The notes beneath the pieces are model-generated. The model was not told the origin of the DNA. It did no database searches and worked only from the letters and a program-made list of their open reading frames with translations. A DNA stretch of 64,000 bases from Ciborinia camelliae (lineage: Eukaryota > Ascomycota > Leotiomycetes > Helotiales > Sclerotiniaceae), in contig JANPYM010000012.1 of the NCBI GenBank assembly GCA_025890175.1, forward strand, positions 461,785 through 525,784, written 5' to 3'. Position 1 is the first letter of the stretch, and every line of letters begins with the position of its first letter. A program made the position numbers and the translations under genes. Shown piece by piece: positions 46,231-59,184 of the stretch.

Positions 46231-47893
46231 TACTTGAGGGCAAATAAATGCTTTTTATTATCTTTTATCTTTTATCTCTTGTCTTTTATTGTTTGTTTGT
46301 TTGTTTGTTAGGTGGGAGGGGAAGGGAGGGAGGGAAAGGGAGGGGAACAATCATACTGTATATCTAGGTATATATATTCGTTACCTCCCTAGCTAGTGCT
46401 AGCTGTTCTGGTATCTATCATATACCTTTACCTACATCGTAGGTAGGTATATAGGAAAAACTCTTAGTCTGAAGAAATGCAGGCCGGTGCTGAGAATCGA
46501 GATGCTTATAGTTAGTATTTGCTGGTACACTAGTAATCTTATATAGGCCACACCTACGTAGTTAGTTTGGCCTCCTGTAGTCAGTATCTAAGAAGGGTTT
46601 TGGAATTCGAAACTTGAAACTTGGATTCATACAAAGTAAAGAAAATCACGCCGTCCGTTTTGTCAATGTATGTTATACGCCCACTCGACTCGGCGTTGTC
46701 TTTGTCTTTGTCTTTGTCGCGCCAACGGGACTTTTTATGTTATAATCTAAGATGCCTTTTTGGCTTGGGAATCCTTCCCGTTCAAGGTTCGCAGGCGATG
46801 CGCCGAGAGCATGGATGGAGTGTTCGGAAGCGCGTCGGTCGGTCTGACAGCTAGCTACTGGCACATCGATCGCCAGCTTGAAGAATTTATCCATATCTGG
46901 TCCTTCTGCCATCATCGGCTTCGTACCTCTGTAGTAGATGCGCCATGTTGAGGAAGAATTGTTAGAAGCAGCTGGAGCCTGACTTTTGCACAATATTTAG
47001 CATTGCGTTGCGTTGCGCTGCGGCGTTCTGGGGTTCCCTGCTGGTTAGTCCATCATGATAGTGACCTTGGAGATCACTTCATAAATATTTAAGTTGGACG
47101 GTGAGAAGGTGTCCACTCATCTTTCTTTTCGTACGCTTTCAACCGTTCATTTGTCCTGCATATTTCAATCTACACCGGAGCTTATATCTGGACTAGCCTG
47201 TTTGGCGGAGGAGGGGTGGATCCAGGTCTTCTTAGAGTGCCAGACTCGTCATGACTCTCGCCATGTACTGGCTTATAAAAAGCGGGATGCAGAAAGGGCT
47301 GAAGCTGACACTGTAGCTTCGTCCGGTCCAGAACTGGATTTAGCGCCTCCTATTGCTATTAAGAATGGAAAAGTGGACTGGAAAACAGATAAGTTTACTT
47401 GGCGGAACGGATCTAAGATGTTAGTGTATTCAAATCCTCTTTTACTATTTTCGTCGGCCCTGTTGGGTCGGAGAAATCTTGCGCTTTGCGAGGCTAGTGC
47501 TACTTGGAAAGATTCCTTAGATTCCCCCATGCTGGATTCTGCGAATAAACGGCATTTTTCTGGAACGGGATAATGAGAGATATAATACTTGAGAATTCTG
47601 GTTATTTCTTAATGAGAGATATGCCACAGTAATCAGTGCTACAGTACTACCTGGTCATTGATTTTACCATCCTCCCTTAAGGAGACCATACACATATCGG
47701 ATCTAATGAAATCATTCTTTCAGGAAACCGGAAATAACACTTTTTTCTTGCACAAGCTCTATATAAGGTCTGATCTGCTGGCGCTAGAGGATGTATTTAA
47801 TGGTCTAGATGATCTTCCTCGACAGAAAATTTCCGTCCCCCTTCAATATCAAAACATGGCCCACCAGAAAAGAAAATGGCGCATTTGAAACTT
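46231..47893. other. Intergenic region with an unassigned open stretch
   Basis: The frame at 47094-47573 (plus) is open for 159 codons and reads partly like real protein (GLACLAEEGWIQVFLECQTRH, then IKNGKVDWKTDKFTWRNGSK). It starts without an ATG and I recognise no family. It may be an exon relic of the decayed cluster to its right. A minus frame at 46673-46993 is similarly undiagnosed. The rest shows nothing. Confidence 0.35.
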
Positions 47894-48430
47894 TCAAGTA
47901 GAGAAAAACCCTTTTCTATGTTGCTGGGCTAGAAATGAAGAGGCAAGAGTAGCGCCTTGGGAATATCCCATTACTACATCAAACGGACCAAATTCTTCAA
48001 CATAATCTTGCATTGCACGAAGAGCGCTTTGGAAGCTGTCCACAGTTTCTTCGAGATAGGAATAAAATTGAGTATCGTGTTCTAATAGATCCTTGATAGC
48101 TGGAAATTATCAGTTGGGAATAACATTCCTTGGTTGTGGCAGGAGGTGACTTGCCTGGATCTAGAGAATGAGGAATAATCCCTTCCACAAAGTCATACTG
48201 ATACACTAGACCCAGACGAAAGCGAATGGGAGCTACACGCGATAAAAAATTTAGTTAATTTTCAAATCGAAGGCCAAAATTAACCTCGAGCCTTCGAATC
48301 ACGTACATATCTGTGATTCGAGAATCTGGGAGGGCAATTAGACTATGTAGTTATGTGGTTTATTTTATAACCTACCTCATTATTGGCCCCTCGTAGGTGT
48401 TACAATGCACCTTAGATGCTTGTCACACGC
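47894..48430 (-). pseudogene. FSH1-type serine hydrolase pseudogene
   Basis: Read leftwards, the pieces match FSH1 (family of serine hydrolases) proteins. A start relic near 48390-48425 reads RGANNE. QILESQ lies near 48320-48335, SPIRFRLGLVYQYDFVEG at about 48190-48240, then IKDLLEHDTQFYSYLEETVDSF. The nucleophile block FGPFDVVMGYSQGATLASS (GxSxG with GYSQG) follows near 47940-47990. The last frame closes at TGA 47894-47896. A GC-AG intron (GCAAGT donor at about 48154, CTGATAATTTCCAG acceptor) and a GTACGT intron join the blocks. The N-terminal oxyanion block is out of frame, without ATG. The protein ends soon after the nucleophile, so the Asp and His of the triad are missing. FSH hydrolases often sit in PKS clusters as product-release or hydrolysis helpers. 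Confidence 0.65.
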
Positions 48431-48835
48431 CTCAATAGGCGGTCATGTATTCACCCCAGTTAGGCTTCGCCGCTGCAAGTTGCTGACATCACGTCGTTGT
48501 CGTGCGGTCTTGGTTAAATCGAACCACAAACGTTGATCTAGAATTTAACTTCATATTTTGTTACCTCGATTTTTGATGGTGATCTATGATCTCGAGAGGT
48601 TCAAGTATCAACAAATTCCCTCTGCACCATTAAAATGTTCAATCCCAGCTCAGACTATCCAAGATGAGGGTTTCGTGAACATTACATCAGCCAGGACCTT
48701 TGAATTTCCAATTCAGGCTTAAACAACCAAAAAGTTAAAACTGAATAATTCCTGCTGGAACGAAGCAATTGTTGTGGGAACTCTGAAGTCTAGATATTTG
48801 CAAGCACATCTGGAAATGAAGGAACAAGCATCCCC

Positions 48836-51800
48836 TAAAGTAAATGGGACTCGCAACCAGAACGACAATCTATCTGAGTCTGAAGTTTCTGGTACTGCGT
48901 TTGATAGCTATGAGGGTGGCTGGTAAGACCCCATTGTAGTCATTGGCCTAGCTTTCAAGCTGCTAGGTGATGCGACCTCTGCCGAATCTTTCTGGGAAAT
49001 GCGTGAGAATAGCGTATCTGCTCGAAGCTGTATACCAGAGGACAGGTTCAATATTGACGCATTTTATCACTACAGGAGAGACAATAAACCTGGATGGTAA
49101 GCTTATGAACAGCTTATTTGAATATCCTACAAATTGGAGGTTTGCAGATAAACTCCAAGCATGGCCGCTTCCTTGAAGGCGACGTTGGAGCTTTTGACGC
49201 CCCATTCTTCTCAATGCCACCCGAAGAGGTCGAATGTAAGGATCCAATGCAAAAATGGCTTCTTGAAGTCACATACGAAACCTTTGAAAATGGTAAGATA
49301 ATTCTTATCCAATGAGTATGATTGTAGTTTTAGACTAACGTATCCCAACTAGCGGGATTATCTCTTCAGGAAGGGAATGTGTCATATACATCAGTCCACA
49401 TTGGCTCGTTCACGGCGGACTATAACACCATACTCGGTAAGGACCCTCAAAACCCTCATAAGTATTGGCAATAGGAGTTGCTCAAAGCATTCTTGTAGAC
49501 CGAATAAGCTAGTACTATAATCTGAAGTGGCCGAGCGTTGTCCTTGATACTGCATATTCAAAAGTGCATGCTACAACAGCCCTCAAAGTTTTACACTTTC
49601 TGGAGACGAGACGTCAATTCTCAAACTTGAGACCATGCTAAAGCAAGAGGGAGTCCCTGCGAGAAAGCTACAGGTGCATTGTGCTTATCATTCAAAACAG
49701 ATGCATGGGGCTGCCGAGGACTATCAAAATCACCTGCAAAATCTGGATACGGGGAACGCTCTTGCCGATTTTCTTGACATGTCCTCTTCCACTACAGGTA
49801 AAAACATATCTGTTGACGAAGTATCGAACGCAAATATTGGGTGGAGAACATGATATCACCTGTGAAATTTTCCGAGGTAGTTCAAAATCTGATCGGACGA
49901 AACAAACGCCAGCCGGGGAGGCTTTTGTGATCAATCAAACGTGAAGGGGAGATAAATCTCATCCTGGAAATCGGACCTCATTCTACATTGCAAAGATCTC
50001 TTAAGGATACTATCAATGCGAGTCCTGGACCAAAAAAGATTGCTTACAGCTCTATTCTAATTAGGAATAGATCCGCGTTGAGTACAGCAGTCAATGCCGC
50101 TGGGAAAATGTATCGTGCGGGAATTAACTTGGACATCGACAAGGTCAATAATCCAGGGGGTGCATTAGAGCAGCGTCGAATGTTGGTCGACCTTCCCTCC
50201 TATCCTTTCAATCATACCGAGATATATTGGTGCGAAAATCGGTTGAGTAAAAACTTCAGATTCCGTCTGTTTCCGCCACACGAGTTTTTCGGGGTTTGTG
50301 TTCCTGATTGGAATCCTCTTGAGGCGAAGTGGCGTTATACTATTCGATTGTCAAATAGCCCATGGGTGATATGTCATAAGATATGTCTATTTAAAGTCAT
50401 AGATGAAATATTCCATTAACATTCTGTAGGTAAATGACGATTGTCTTTACCCAGCCAGTGGGATGTTGGTCATGGCTATCGAGGCAGCTCGTCAGACTTC
50501 TATTATGAGTAGGAAGTACGGAGAATTCAGATTCAGGGATGTGCAGATCCTCTGGGAACTGCGCATACCTTTAACAGACGACGGTATTGATTTTGAATTC
50601 TACCTTCCTCCAGTAAGAGAGGCTACTGGAAAATTCCTCATATGGAGCTCTTTTTGACTCTGTGCACATGACAAAGATGAATGGATAGAGATTTGCCATG
50701 GCAAAATTGCAGTAGAGTATCAAGATCAAGTCGATGAGCAACATTTCGAAGCACGTAATTCTGAGCAAAACGATCGTCATAAAAAAGGATTGATGGGGTG
50801 CAGGACCTCGCTGGATGTCGATGAAATCTACCGTCATCTTTCCGCCTGCGGAATTACCTATGATCCGAGCTTCCAGGCTCTCGGCAACATCCACTTCGAT
50901 GGAAATAGTGCAGCGACGGCAATGGCCAAATATCCAAGAACATGTAATCCACCCAGTAGCACTCGATAGTATCTTACAACTTTCCTTCGTACCCATAACA
51001 AATGGTGGCAAAAACTTGATTCCAATACTGGTGCCAACAACGTTTCGAGAACTATGGATTTCTGCCGGTATATGGTCTCAAGACCGTTTAGTGAAGAATC
51101 AGGATATCTCAAACAATATTTCGATATTCACTCAGGCCAAGCTTCAAGGTTCAAAAGGAGGCGCATCGATCGTTGCGGTAAACACTGAATCGAAAGAACT
51201 TCATATTTTTGGGGAATTTGTTGGAAGCTCTGCTGGACATTCAACTATGCCATCCGAACATGTTCTTATAAGGGGGGGGGGCTTATGTTATAATGTCTCA
51301 TGGAAGCCAGACGTCAATCTCCTTAGGCAAAGCTACCCCTTTTCCGAGGTTGAGAAGTCGTTTGTACCTCCCGTGCCAGACTTTCTCTCACCAGAAAAGA
51401 AATTGTTAATCCAACTGGCATTGTCAAGACTTCTGGGAAGTTCACCAGATCAGGAAATCTTGAAAGGCAACCCCACTCTAAGGAAATACCTAGACTGGGC
51501 TCAATATCATCTCAATTTGAATGAGAATCAACAAGCCATTTCTGTGGATGATGAAAGCGCATTTCAGACTTTGTGTGATAGAATTGAGAGCAATGATCCG
51601 GAAGGTCAACTGCTAGTACGTGTGCTCAAGAATTTGGGATACATTTTTCAAGGTAAAGTGCAAGCCTTGGAGGTACTGTTTCAAGACAACTTGACAACAA
51701 AATATTACCAATTTATCAACCAAATGACGCCGCCTTATTCTCAAGGAATGGTCTATTTGGATTTTCTCGCACACAAACAGCCTAATATCAAGGTCCTCGA

Positions 51801-52820
51801 AATTGGCGCGGGTACGGGATCAACAAGAGAAATAGTGCTCGAAACATTGACATTCTGCAAAGATTCAAATGGGAAGATAAGTATATGCCGCCGATTAGAG
51901 GTTGCATTCAAGGGTCTATGGTTCTTTGTGATTCAACATTTGCCAACATGAGTCTGGCCGACTTCAAAGCTGCAGTAAAACCTAAAAGTTGACGGGACTT
52001 GGAACCTCCATAAAGCATTGCCAAAAGGCATGGACTTTTTTATTATGCTAGCATCAATCTCTGGTATTTTGGGACACCATGGGCAGGCCAATTACGCATG
52101 TGGAAACACATACCAAGACGCTTTCGCTCAGTACCGGTGCCAACTTGGCGAGAAGGCCACTTCCTTAGATATCGGTATCGTTTCGAATGTAGGATGGGTC
52201 GCCGAGCAAAACGTGGTTCCTGGTGCTTCTGTAAATCTCCAAGATCTTCTGGCTATTAGAGTATCGGAGCCTGAACTTTATGCTGTGTTGGACTATTGTT
52301 GTGATCCTGCGCTGCCGCTACAGACCGCGCCCTATAGTCAGACATGGATCGGGCAAGTCCAAATAGAACAAAACAACGCGGGACTTTCTGACCCCAACTG
52401 GATGAAATTGCCAATTACACGCTCTTTACGCCAAATAAGTACCCATAATATCTCGGGCAACGCTGACGAAAGTTCTATCGATTATAAATCTGTGATTAAC
52501 GCAGCAAATTCGCCGGCAAAAGTCACGGATATTATCATCAGTGGCCTACAAAACAAACTTTCTCGGACACTTGGCATGGGGAAAGAAGATATTGATGCGG
52601 AGAGGCCGATGCATACATACGGAGTAGATTTCCTCTCTGCCGTCGAAGTCAGATTGTGGTTCAAGAATTTTATTGGCGTTGATATCTCTCTCTCTCTTCG
52701 AGATCATGGGAAATGAAAGTATGAGTGCCTTGGCTGCCAAATTGGCGGGAAGGGTCAAATCATGGGAAGCATATGATGCGGAATTCGGCGAGACAGCTAT
52801 AGTGAGGAATAATGATTGAT
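48836..52820 (+). pseudogene. Highly reducing polyketide synthase pseudogene (RIP-like damage, deletions)
   Basis: About 4 kb retains PKS blocks in the right order. They are KS start (DPIVVIGLAFK, 48927 on; GAFDAPFFSMPPEE near 49190), KS active-site region, AT end (SGDETSILKLETML, CAYHSKQM, EIGPHSTLQRSL), DH (CLYPASGMLVMAIEAAR, YDPSFQALG), methyltransferase start (VLEIGAGTGS near 51793), KR end (SISGILGHHGQANYACGN near 52050) and ACP (HTYGVDFLSAVEVRL near 52612). Lesions: TAA at 48924-48926, TAG at 49510-49512 where Trp is expected, and KS DTACSS changed to DTAYSK (Cys codon now TAT at 49555-49557). The ACP GVDSLS is changed to GVDFLS (TTC at 52630-52632). Frame slips occur near 50900 and at the TCTC run near 52690. 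Half of KS, most of AT and MT, the ER and half of KR are missing. A typical enzyme needs about 7 kb. Confidence 0.9.
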
Positions 52821-53767
52821 CAACAATCATGGGCTGCCATACGCCTGGATTGAATCACCGAGTATCTGAAAACCAGGTAAAGACTGTATTTTTTCATGGC
52901 TCCACAAATTGAAAGGTCATTTCAGGGTAAATTATAACCTCTAGGCTCTAATCGTGAGAAAAACAATCCCATACACCCATGCAAAGCCAAAAATAATAGA
53001 CCAACTGTTCAATAACCTATTTATAAGCTAGTGACCGCAAAATAGTCGGCTCTTCCATTACAAAAATGTCCCAAATAGTAATTGTGCCATAGCAGCCGTC
53101 AAACCCCTTTATTCATCAGATTTCGCTTATTGCAGGCGAAGGAATATATCGCATCCTAAGATAAATCTCTGATACCTATACATATATAACGCGGATCATT
53201 TCAATCTCAAAAATTCATCCATAGATTACTTCCTAGATTTCATTTGCCTATCAATCAATCTAGAATATTACTGGTAGATTATACAGCGCGCGGTTGCTTT
53301 GTCTTTTATTTAACTCATATCATGATGCCCCTCCGAGTCCCGCTATCTGATAAAACAATATTGTTTGGGATTTTCCAAAAAATAAATTTTAAAGAAAGAG
53401 AAACTTCCATGTTGGATTAGTTTACTTCTAACCTATTTATGTAAATTAATTAGGGTACACTATTATTATCTAGATAAATTAATAAATATATACTATAAAC
53501 TTGAAAAAGAAAAAGATATTAGAAAACCAGTCAATGATGTGAGTTGCTAGTTGCTAGTGGCTAGTTGCTCGCCCCAGGATTTGTTACTGAACAGTATATG
53601 AAGCCATATAAAAAGAAGATATTCAAGTCGTTCAGGTCAAAAGCTCTATATCTAGAAAGACAAATTTTTCTATTCCTAATATTCTCAATGTAAAATCCCA
53701 TTCGGTATCCTATCACAAAACAATCTCTCAACTTCCCTTGGAATTCTAAAATCTCCTTTAAGATCTC
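52821..53767. other. AT-rich intergenic region, no gene seen
   Basis: About 950 bp between the PKS relic and the UNC93-like gene. It is AT-rich at 53330-53520, with no frame or motif that I can support. Confidence 0.5.
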
Positions 53768-55473
53768 TCAACCACTCCCCCCACACCTCTCTCGCGCAAT
53801 CTTTCGATCCCCAAAACTAACCCCAATCTCCCTGACCACCAACCACCCAGGGATCAGCGCCAATCCCCAAAGTCCAAAATTAATATATACACCTCCGACT
53901 TCACCCATCACTTTGATACTATCTAACCCATACTATATATCTAGTTAGTTCAGGTTGTATGTTATTAGGTAATCTAAGAGTAAAAGGGCCGGGGGGTATG
54001 GTAACTCACACTGATAGCCTGAACGGCTGATTCGGTTCCTCGAAGCAGTGCTGCGATTCTTATGACTTCTTCTGGGGTTTTGGCGAGGTTTCCTACGAGG
54101 AAGTATCTTATTGTTGTTAGTATGCAGTTGTGTAGAAGAATGTATGTAAGGATTTATGCATGTCCAGACTTGGTGGGTGGCTAGAACTTACAAAAATAGA
54201 TAGTTAAGTTGAAATCCGGAGACCCATCCTAGGAATAACAGGAATGTTCTCACGAATGCTCTACCATCCTTCCAATCGTAGACTGGGAGGAGATTCTGTC
54301 CTCGATAATTTGTCACGAGGACGGTTCCCCAGGTCCACCAAACCTAGAACATACAAGTTAGCAATTAGACATTCAAACAGAGTCAGACTTCGTGGAGTCA
54401 AATAAAGATTCGGTTATACGAACACCCTGAAATCCCAAAATCCCAATAAAAGCCCATTTCGCTCTCCTCTTCAACGGCCATTTCTCCCGGTCCAAAAACG
54501 CACCCAATAAATACCCCGACGTCATCGCCACAATCCCAGAAAGGAACGAACCCAACGCTCTCGCTCTCACACTAAGCCAAACAGATTGATAAGTGAACAT
54601 GACCGCCTCACTATAAACTCCCTGGGCAATAAGCGGCATCAGCAACAAGAAGTATTTACTCAAGAACAATTTCGTCGTGAGTTTGATTTCCCTCCCGCTG
54701 GATTCCAAGGTCCTCAGATTTGGCACCACCCCATCAGTTCGTTGAACTTTCTCGGGGGGTGTGAGGAGTAGTGCTGCCAAAGGTCCCAGGGCTTGCAATG
54801 CGATGAAGATAAGATATACATTATAAGAAACCTTGCCTTTCCCCGAATCATCCGCATTAAGCGCCAAATTAACCGCGCCCCCCAAAACCTGACCCGCGAC
54901 TCGAAACCCCAACCACAACCCCAAAAACCTGCCTTGATTTTCGGGTTCCGGATAACTCAACGCAATCGCCGCTTCGGCCATCCAAAACACCCCTGCGGAA
55001 AGCCCGCAGAGCGCGGCGCCGAGAAGAACAAACCATTCATTGCCGTACCGATTGTTGCAGTAGAGTCCGCCGGCATAGGGTGCATAGCCCATGGTCCCGA
55101 AGATGAGAGCAAATTTTATCCCGATGTGTTTTACGAGGACGGAGGAGAAGAAACATGAGAGCACCATGAGACTGAAGGTGAGCGCATTGGCAGCGTTGAC
55201 TAGATGGGGGGATTGTGCGCCGCCGGCACCGAGACTATTCATGGCGCCCCAGATACCTGGGGCCAGGAAATTGCAGATTCCGAGGATGATGGCGTTGTAG
55301 AGGGTTGAGCGGTACCATTTTACTGTTTGGTGTTAGTTGACACTACATGGATACGGGAACAGATGTAGGAAGCGGAAACAAAACATACCCGGTTGTTTTT
55401 CCCTAGGCACTGGCAAAGCTTCATTATCCGAATACGTCCAAGTATCCAGCACATCAGATTTGTCGGACGCCAT
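53768..55473 (-). CDS. UNC93-like (DUF895) major-facilitator transporter
   Basis: Five exons, join(53768..53932,54010..54106,54192..54343,54424..55322,55389..55473), give 465 residues. An N-terminal tail (MASDKSDVLDTWTYSD) leads to KWYRSTLYNAIILGICNFLAPGIWGAMNSLGAGG, the characteristic first helix of fungal UNC93/DUF895 proteins. About 11-12 membrane helices follow, with GLSAGVFWMAEAAIALSYPE and GRFLGLWLGFRVAGQVLGGA in the middle. The intron after ILGFQG uses a GTTCGT donor, chosen because it alone leads in frame to VWWTWGTVLVTNYRGQN. The final exon ends SFGDRKIARERCGGSG. It probably exports or moves a small molecule; the substrate is unknown. Its place between a PKS relic and a monooxygenase gene suggests it once served that pathway, but this family is also common elsewhere. 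Confidence 0.85.
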
Positions 55474-56081
55474 GGTAAATATCAATGGAGCAAAACAGTA
55501 AACTGAATATCGCAACACAGAAGTACAGTTTCGATACTGGGGTCCCAACCTATTTTATCGGTCCATGATTTTCGCATACGTGACATGGATGCGCGGTATT
55601 CAACTGGAAGTTGAAAAGTCGGCACGCCTTGGTTACATGGCGTGACGAGCACGAAATAAGAACCTTGTTATGACGAACTCTACATTTCAACTAACCCCGA
55701 CCTGGAGGGGGTTTAGGACACGATAAGTAGATATGATTCCCGGAAGTATGGACGGGAATGTATACATATCCGCCTCTAGACCCGGCATGAAAATATGTCA
55801 GTTTTTTAGATGCGATTTCGTTTTAGTTGGATTGATCTAGGCCTCAACTTTCGTGCGAAATTCTAAATCCTAGAGCCCCTTAGTGCATGTGAACCACATT
55901 GCTGGATTTCATCAAAAAAGAAAAAAGGGGTACATTATGATAGGATTTAGAATTGATAGTTTCGAAGATTGAAAGATGGAAGTAGGACATTTCGTATCCT
56001 TTCCATGTTGTGAAGTCAATACTATGAGACATGAGACTTGTATAATATTTAGAAACTCGAAGTTATGTGACACGATCTATT
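55474..56081. other. Intergenic region, no gene seen
   Basis: About 600 bp between two minus-strand genes. It should hold the promoter of the UNC93-like gene and the 3' end of the monooxygenase gene. No repeats or RNA genes are seen. Confidence 0.5.
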
Positions 56082-57997
56082 CTATAATGCTTCAAACCAT
56101 TCTTCATGATGACTTCTCAAATCAACCTGATCCGATCGTTTGAGATATGGTGTCAAATCACTATTCGCAATCGTCTCCTTTACCGTCCAACCATTCCCCA
56201 AATACGCAAATCGGTTCCCAGTTTTAGATTTATAAGTATATTCCCAATCTTCCCACCTGGGATCTTTTCTTATGAAATTAACATGTGATGCACTTCCAGG
56301 CCAATGGCCGTGAATCCTTCCTCCTGGTCTACCCGAATTTGCCCAAGACTTGCAATTGCCTGTCCATACTGTTCTGGGGAAGAAAGCATCACTATAAGCA
56401 ATGAAATCATTCGTTGCCTCTTTTGAAGGAACAAATGTTTTGATACTTTGCTGACTAACCTTTCGCAGCAACTTTGCTAAGTAAGTTATTTGGGTTTCGG
56501 TTTGACTTGGAATTGTGCCACTTGTTCCATGAGAATTGGGCCCGGAGACGAAAAGCAAGTTGGGAAAAGAAGGCGAAGCGACTCCAAGATATGTAAGAGG
56601 ATCTGGATCCCATGCATCGCGTAAATCATGGCCAAAGGCAGTAATAGGAAATGGTGGTCGCATATCAATGTTTGCTCCTGTAGAACAAATTACTGCATCG
56701 ACTTTTCGTTCAACGCCATCAGAAGTAACAATTCCTTCCTCGGTAAATCTCTCGATAGGAGTTCGAATAAAAGAAACGTTATCTTCAGCCAGAGCCTCGA
56801 GATAACCAGGCCCAGGCGTTAATCGACGACAGTTTGGTGGGAAATCAGGAACGATATCATCCAACAACTCTGGCTTCTTCTTCAAACGTTCTGCCATCAA
56901 TTTTCTGAAATCCTCCTCAAGCTTCTTGTTGTCCTCTGTGCCTTTAAATAAACCACCAAATCGAAGATAGAACTTGCCCTCGAGCTCTTTTCGGAATTTA
57001 TGATAAGTGTCTGGATCCTCGAACGATTTTAGGAGATCTTGAGAGTGATATTTTGGTTCCAATGTTCTACCTTCCCCTTCACCGCCAAAAGATCCCGCAA
57101 TCCAAGTCTTGCTGCGTGCATAATGATCTAAATGTTTGACGATTTTCTGTAGATTTGGAACAACCTGCAATCCACTAGCACCATTTCCAAGAACAGCAAC
57201 AGTTTTGCCAGTAGGATCAAAGTTCGGATCCCAGTTCGACGAATGGCGTAGATGTCCCTTATAATCGCCAATACCGGGATAATCTGGTAGCCTCCAAGCA
57301 TTGAATCTACCAATTGCTGTAATTACTACGTCAAAGTGTTCTTCAGACCTCTCTCCGTTCTCTAGATTCTCAACACTCAACGCCCATTGTGCATTCTCCT
57401 CATTCCAAACTGCGCCGACAATCTTCCTGTTGAATTTGAGGTAATCGTATACATTATGTTTCCGTGCAACTTTCTGCCAGTATTCCCTGATTTCTTTTCC
57501 TTGTGCATATTCTTCGGACCATTGCGTATTAGGCTCGAAAGTCGATTGATAAACATTTGCAGGTATATCACAACGAACTCCCGGATAGATATTTTCAAAC
57601 CAAGTACCACCAACATCGGCATTTTTCTCAAAGATTGTAAGTTGAATACCTGGTACCTTGGCTGGCAAAAGTATTCCTGCGTTGATTCCAGCAAGACCAG
57701 CACCAATAACCGCAACCTAATCAACCGCTGATTAGAATATTTAAAAGAAATGAAAATCGAATGGTTACAGACCTTTATAGGTTTGATAGTATCTATTGGG
57801 TGATCTTCAATTTCAAAAGCTGGCTGAGGAGTAGGTCGAAATGGCAAAGAAGGTAAATTCTGAGCTAATTCATAACCATTTGCTTTAACTTCGATGGTCG
57901 CTGAAGCTGGAGACTCAGCAGACGTTGAGGCAGGATTTTTGAGTGTTAAAGCAACATCAATACTCTGCGTCTCCAAAGCAACTTCAGAAGGCGACAT
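56082..57997 (-). CDS. Baeyer-Villiger-type flavin monooxygenase
   Basis: Two exons, join(56082..57716,57773..57997), give 619 residues, usual for fungal BVMOs. After a 75-residue N-terminal extension, exon 2 opens with the FAD-binding VAVIGAGLAG (residues 76-85) and GGTW (111-114). The BVMO fingerprint FxGxxxHxxxW[PD] is present as YKGHLRHSSNWD at 227-238, with Tyr for Phe. The NADPH-binding VLGNGASGLQ follows at about 250-259. Such enzymes insert oxygen next to a carbonyl or hydroxylate using NADPH and FAD. The 56-nt intron (GTCTGT donor, GATTAG acceptor) joins IKPIK to VAVIG in phase 0. The gene is intact, unlike the PKS relic about 3.3 kb to its left, so it may have an independent role. 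The substrate cannot be inferred. Confidence 0.9.
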
Positions 57998-58745
57998 GAT
58001 CCCCTAATGGTGATTCCAATTGATTTCCAAACATGTAAATTCCAATCTCTAGGTTTCTTTCTTGAACTTCAGAGCAACAAAAAGGAAAATAGGAAAGTAT
58101 CAAAAGAAGAGGATGAAAACAAGAAATGATGGTAATAAACAAACCAAAAATCAACTCCACTGAGAGAGAAATCATTCTTGATCACGATATTGCAGTATCT
58201 CATTGCAGCATCCACGGCATGTACCAGTACGGACTATCGGACCCATATTTTCCTCCCGCATTTGGGTTTTACGAAACCAAATCGAAGTCCTTATCACTAT
58301 TACTGGGACAAAGTTTTATTCTCCGCTTCTTCGCAGATGGACATGCAAGCCCGCCCGGATTTGGAGGGGTAAGTGGGGGGCTGTAGTTGTAACACCTCTA
58401 GCTATTAGCTACTAGCCTTCTAGCTATCTACTTGGTGCATGACATGTAAACTTTGAGAGATACACCTCGGAAGGAGTTGTTGGGTATCGGAAAAGAGATT
58501 CATTGATAGGATTGCGAAGATCTGAACCATTATGTGATTACAAGGGGTGTTGTCGACTTTGTTTCCGGTCCTAGTATATGTTTTGATAGCTTTAAGTGAA
58601 GGAAGGGAAAAAATCACCGGAATTAGTATGTGATGCATATATTACATACATATTACACCAGACATGGATATATGTAAATATATATAAATATATATAATAT
58701 ACTACCTACATTATAATATATGTTGGCTCGATTACCTACCTAGAT
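57998..58745. other. Promoter-side intergenic region
   Basis: About 750 bp upstream of the minus-strand monooxygenase. It ends in AT-rich TATATAAATATAT repeats at 58670-58725, just before the foldback element. No gene is seen. Confidence 0.45.
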
Positions 58746-59184
58746 GTCATACGCGTCACATAGAATCATAAAGATGAAATCGTAGATATACAATCTAATA
58801 AAAGAACTATACTGAAGAAGAAAGAATCCTCTTGGAAAGAACACTATCTAATATAAACGTTGATCATATAACCATAGTAGTCACATAATCAATCACATGA
58901 CTGTCATACTAGGCAAAGGCCTTAGCGTAACACTAGATACCTAATTCTTCCAAGCTGCGATAGAAAATATAATGGTTTTATTGAAAAAGAATATGGATAT
59001 CACGCCAAAACCCCTGCCTAGTATAACAATCACGTGATCGATCATGTAACCACTATGATCACATAATCAACATCTATATTAGATAGTGTTCTTTCCAAAA
59101 GAATCCTTTTCTCTTCAGCATAATTCTTTTATCAGATTGCATATCTACGATTTCACCTTTATGATCCTATATGACGCATATAAC
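58746..59184. mobile_element. Transition-mutated foldback element (MITE-like)
   Basis: The left arm (58746 to about 58932) and the right arm (about 58998 to 59184, reversed) align along about 187 bp. Shared runs include CATAAAG-TGAAATCGTAGATAT, TTGGAAAGAACACTATCTAATATA and TACTAGGCA. Nearly all mismatches are C/T or G/A transitions. A core of about 65 bp separates the arms and has no coding frame. The structure fits a non-autonomous inverted-repeat transposon or a palindromic duplication altered by RIP. I could not identify a clear target-site duplication. Confidence 0.7.
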
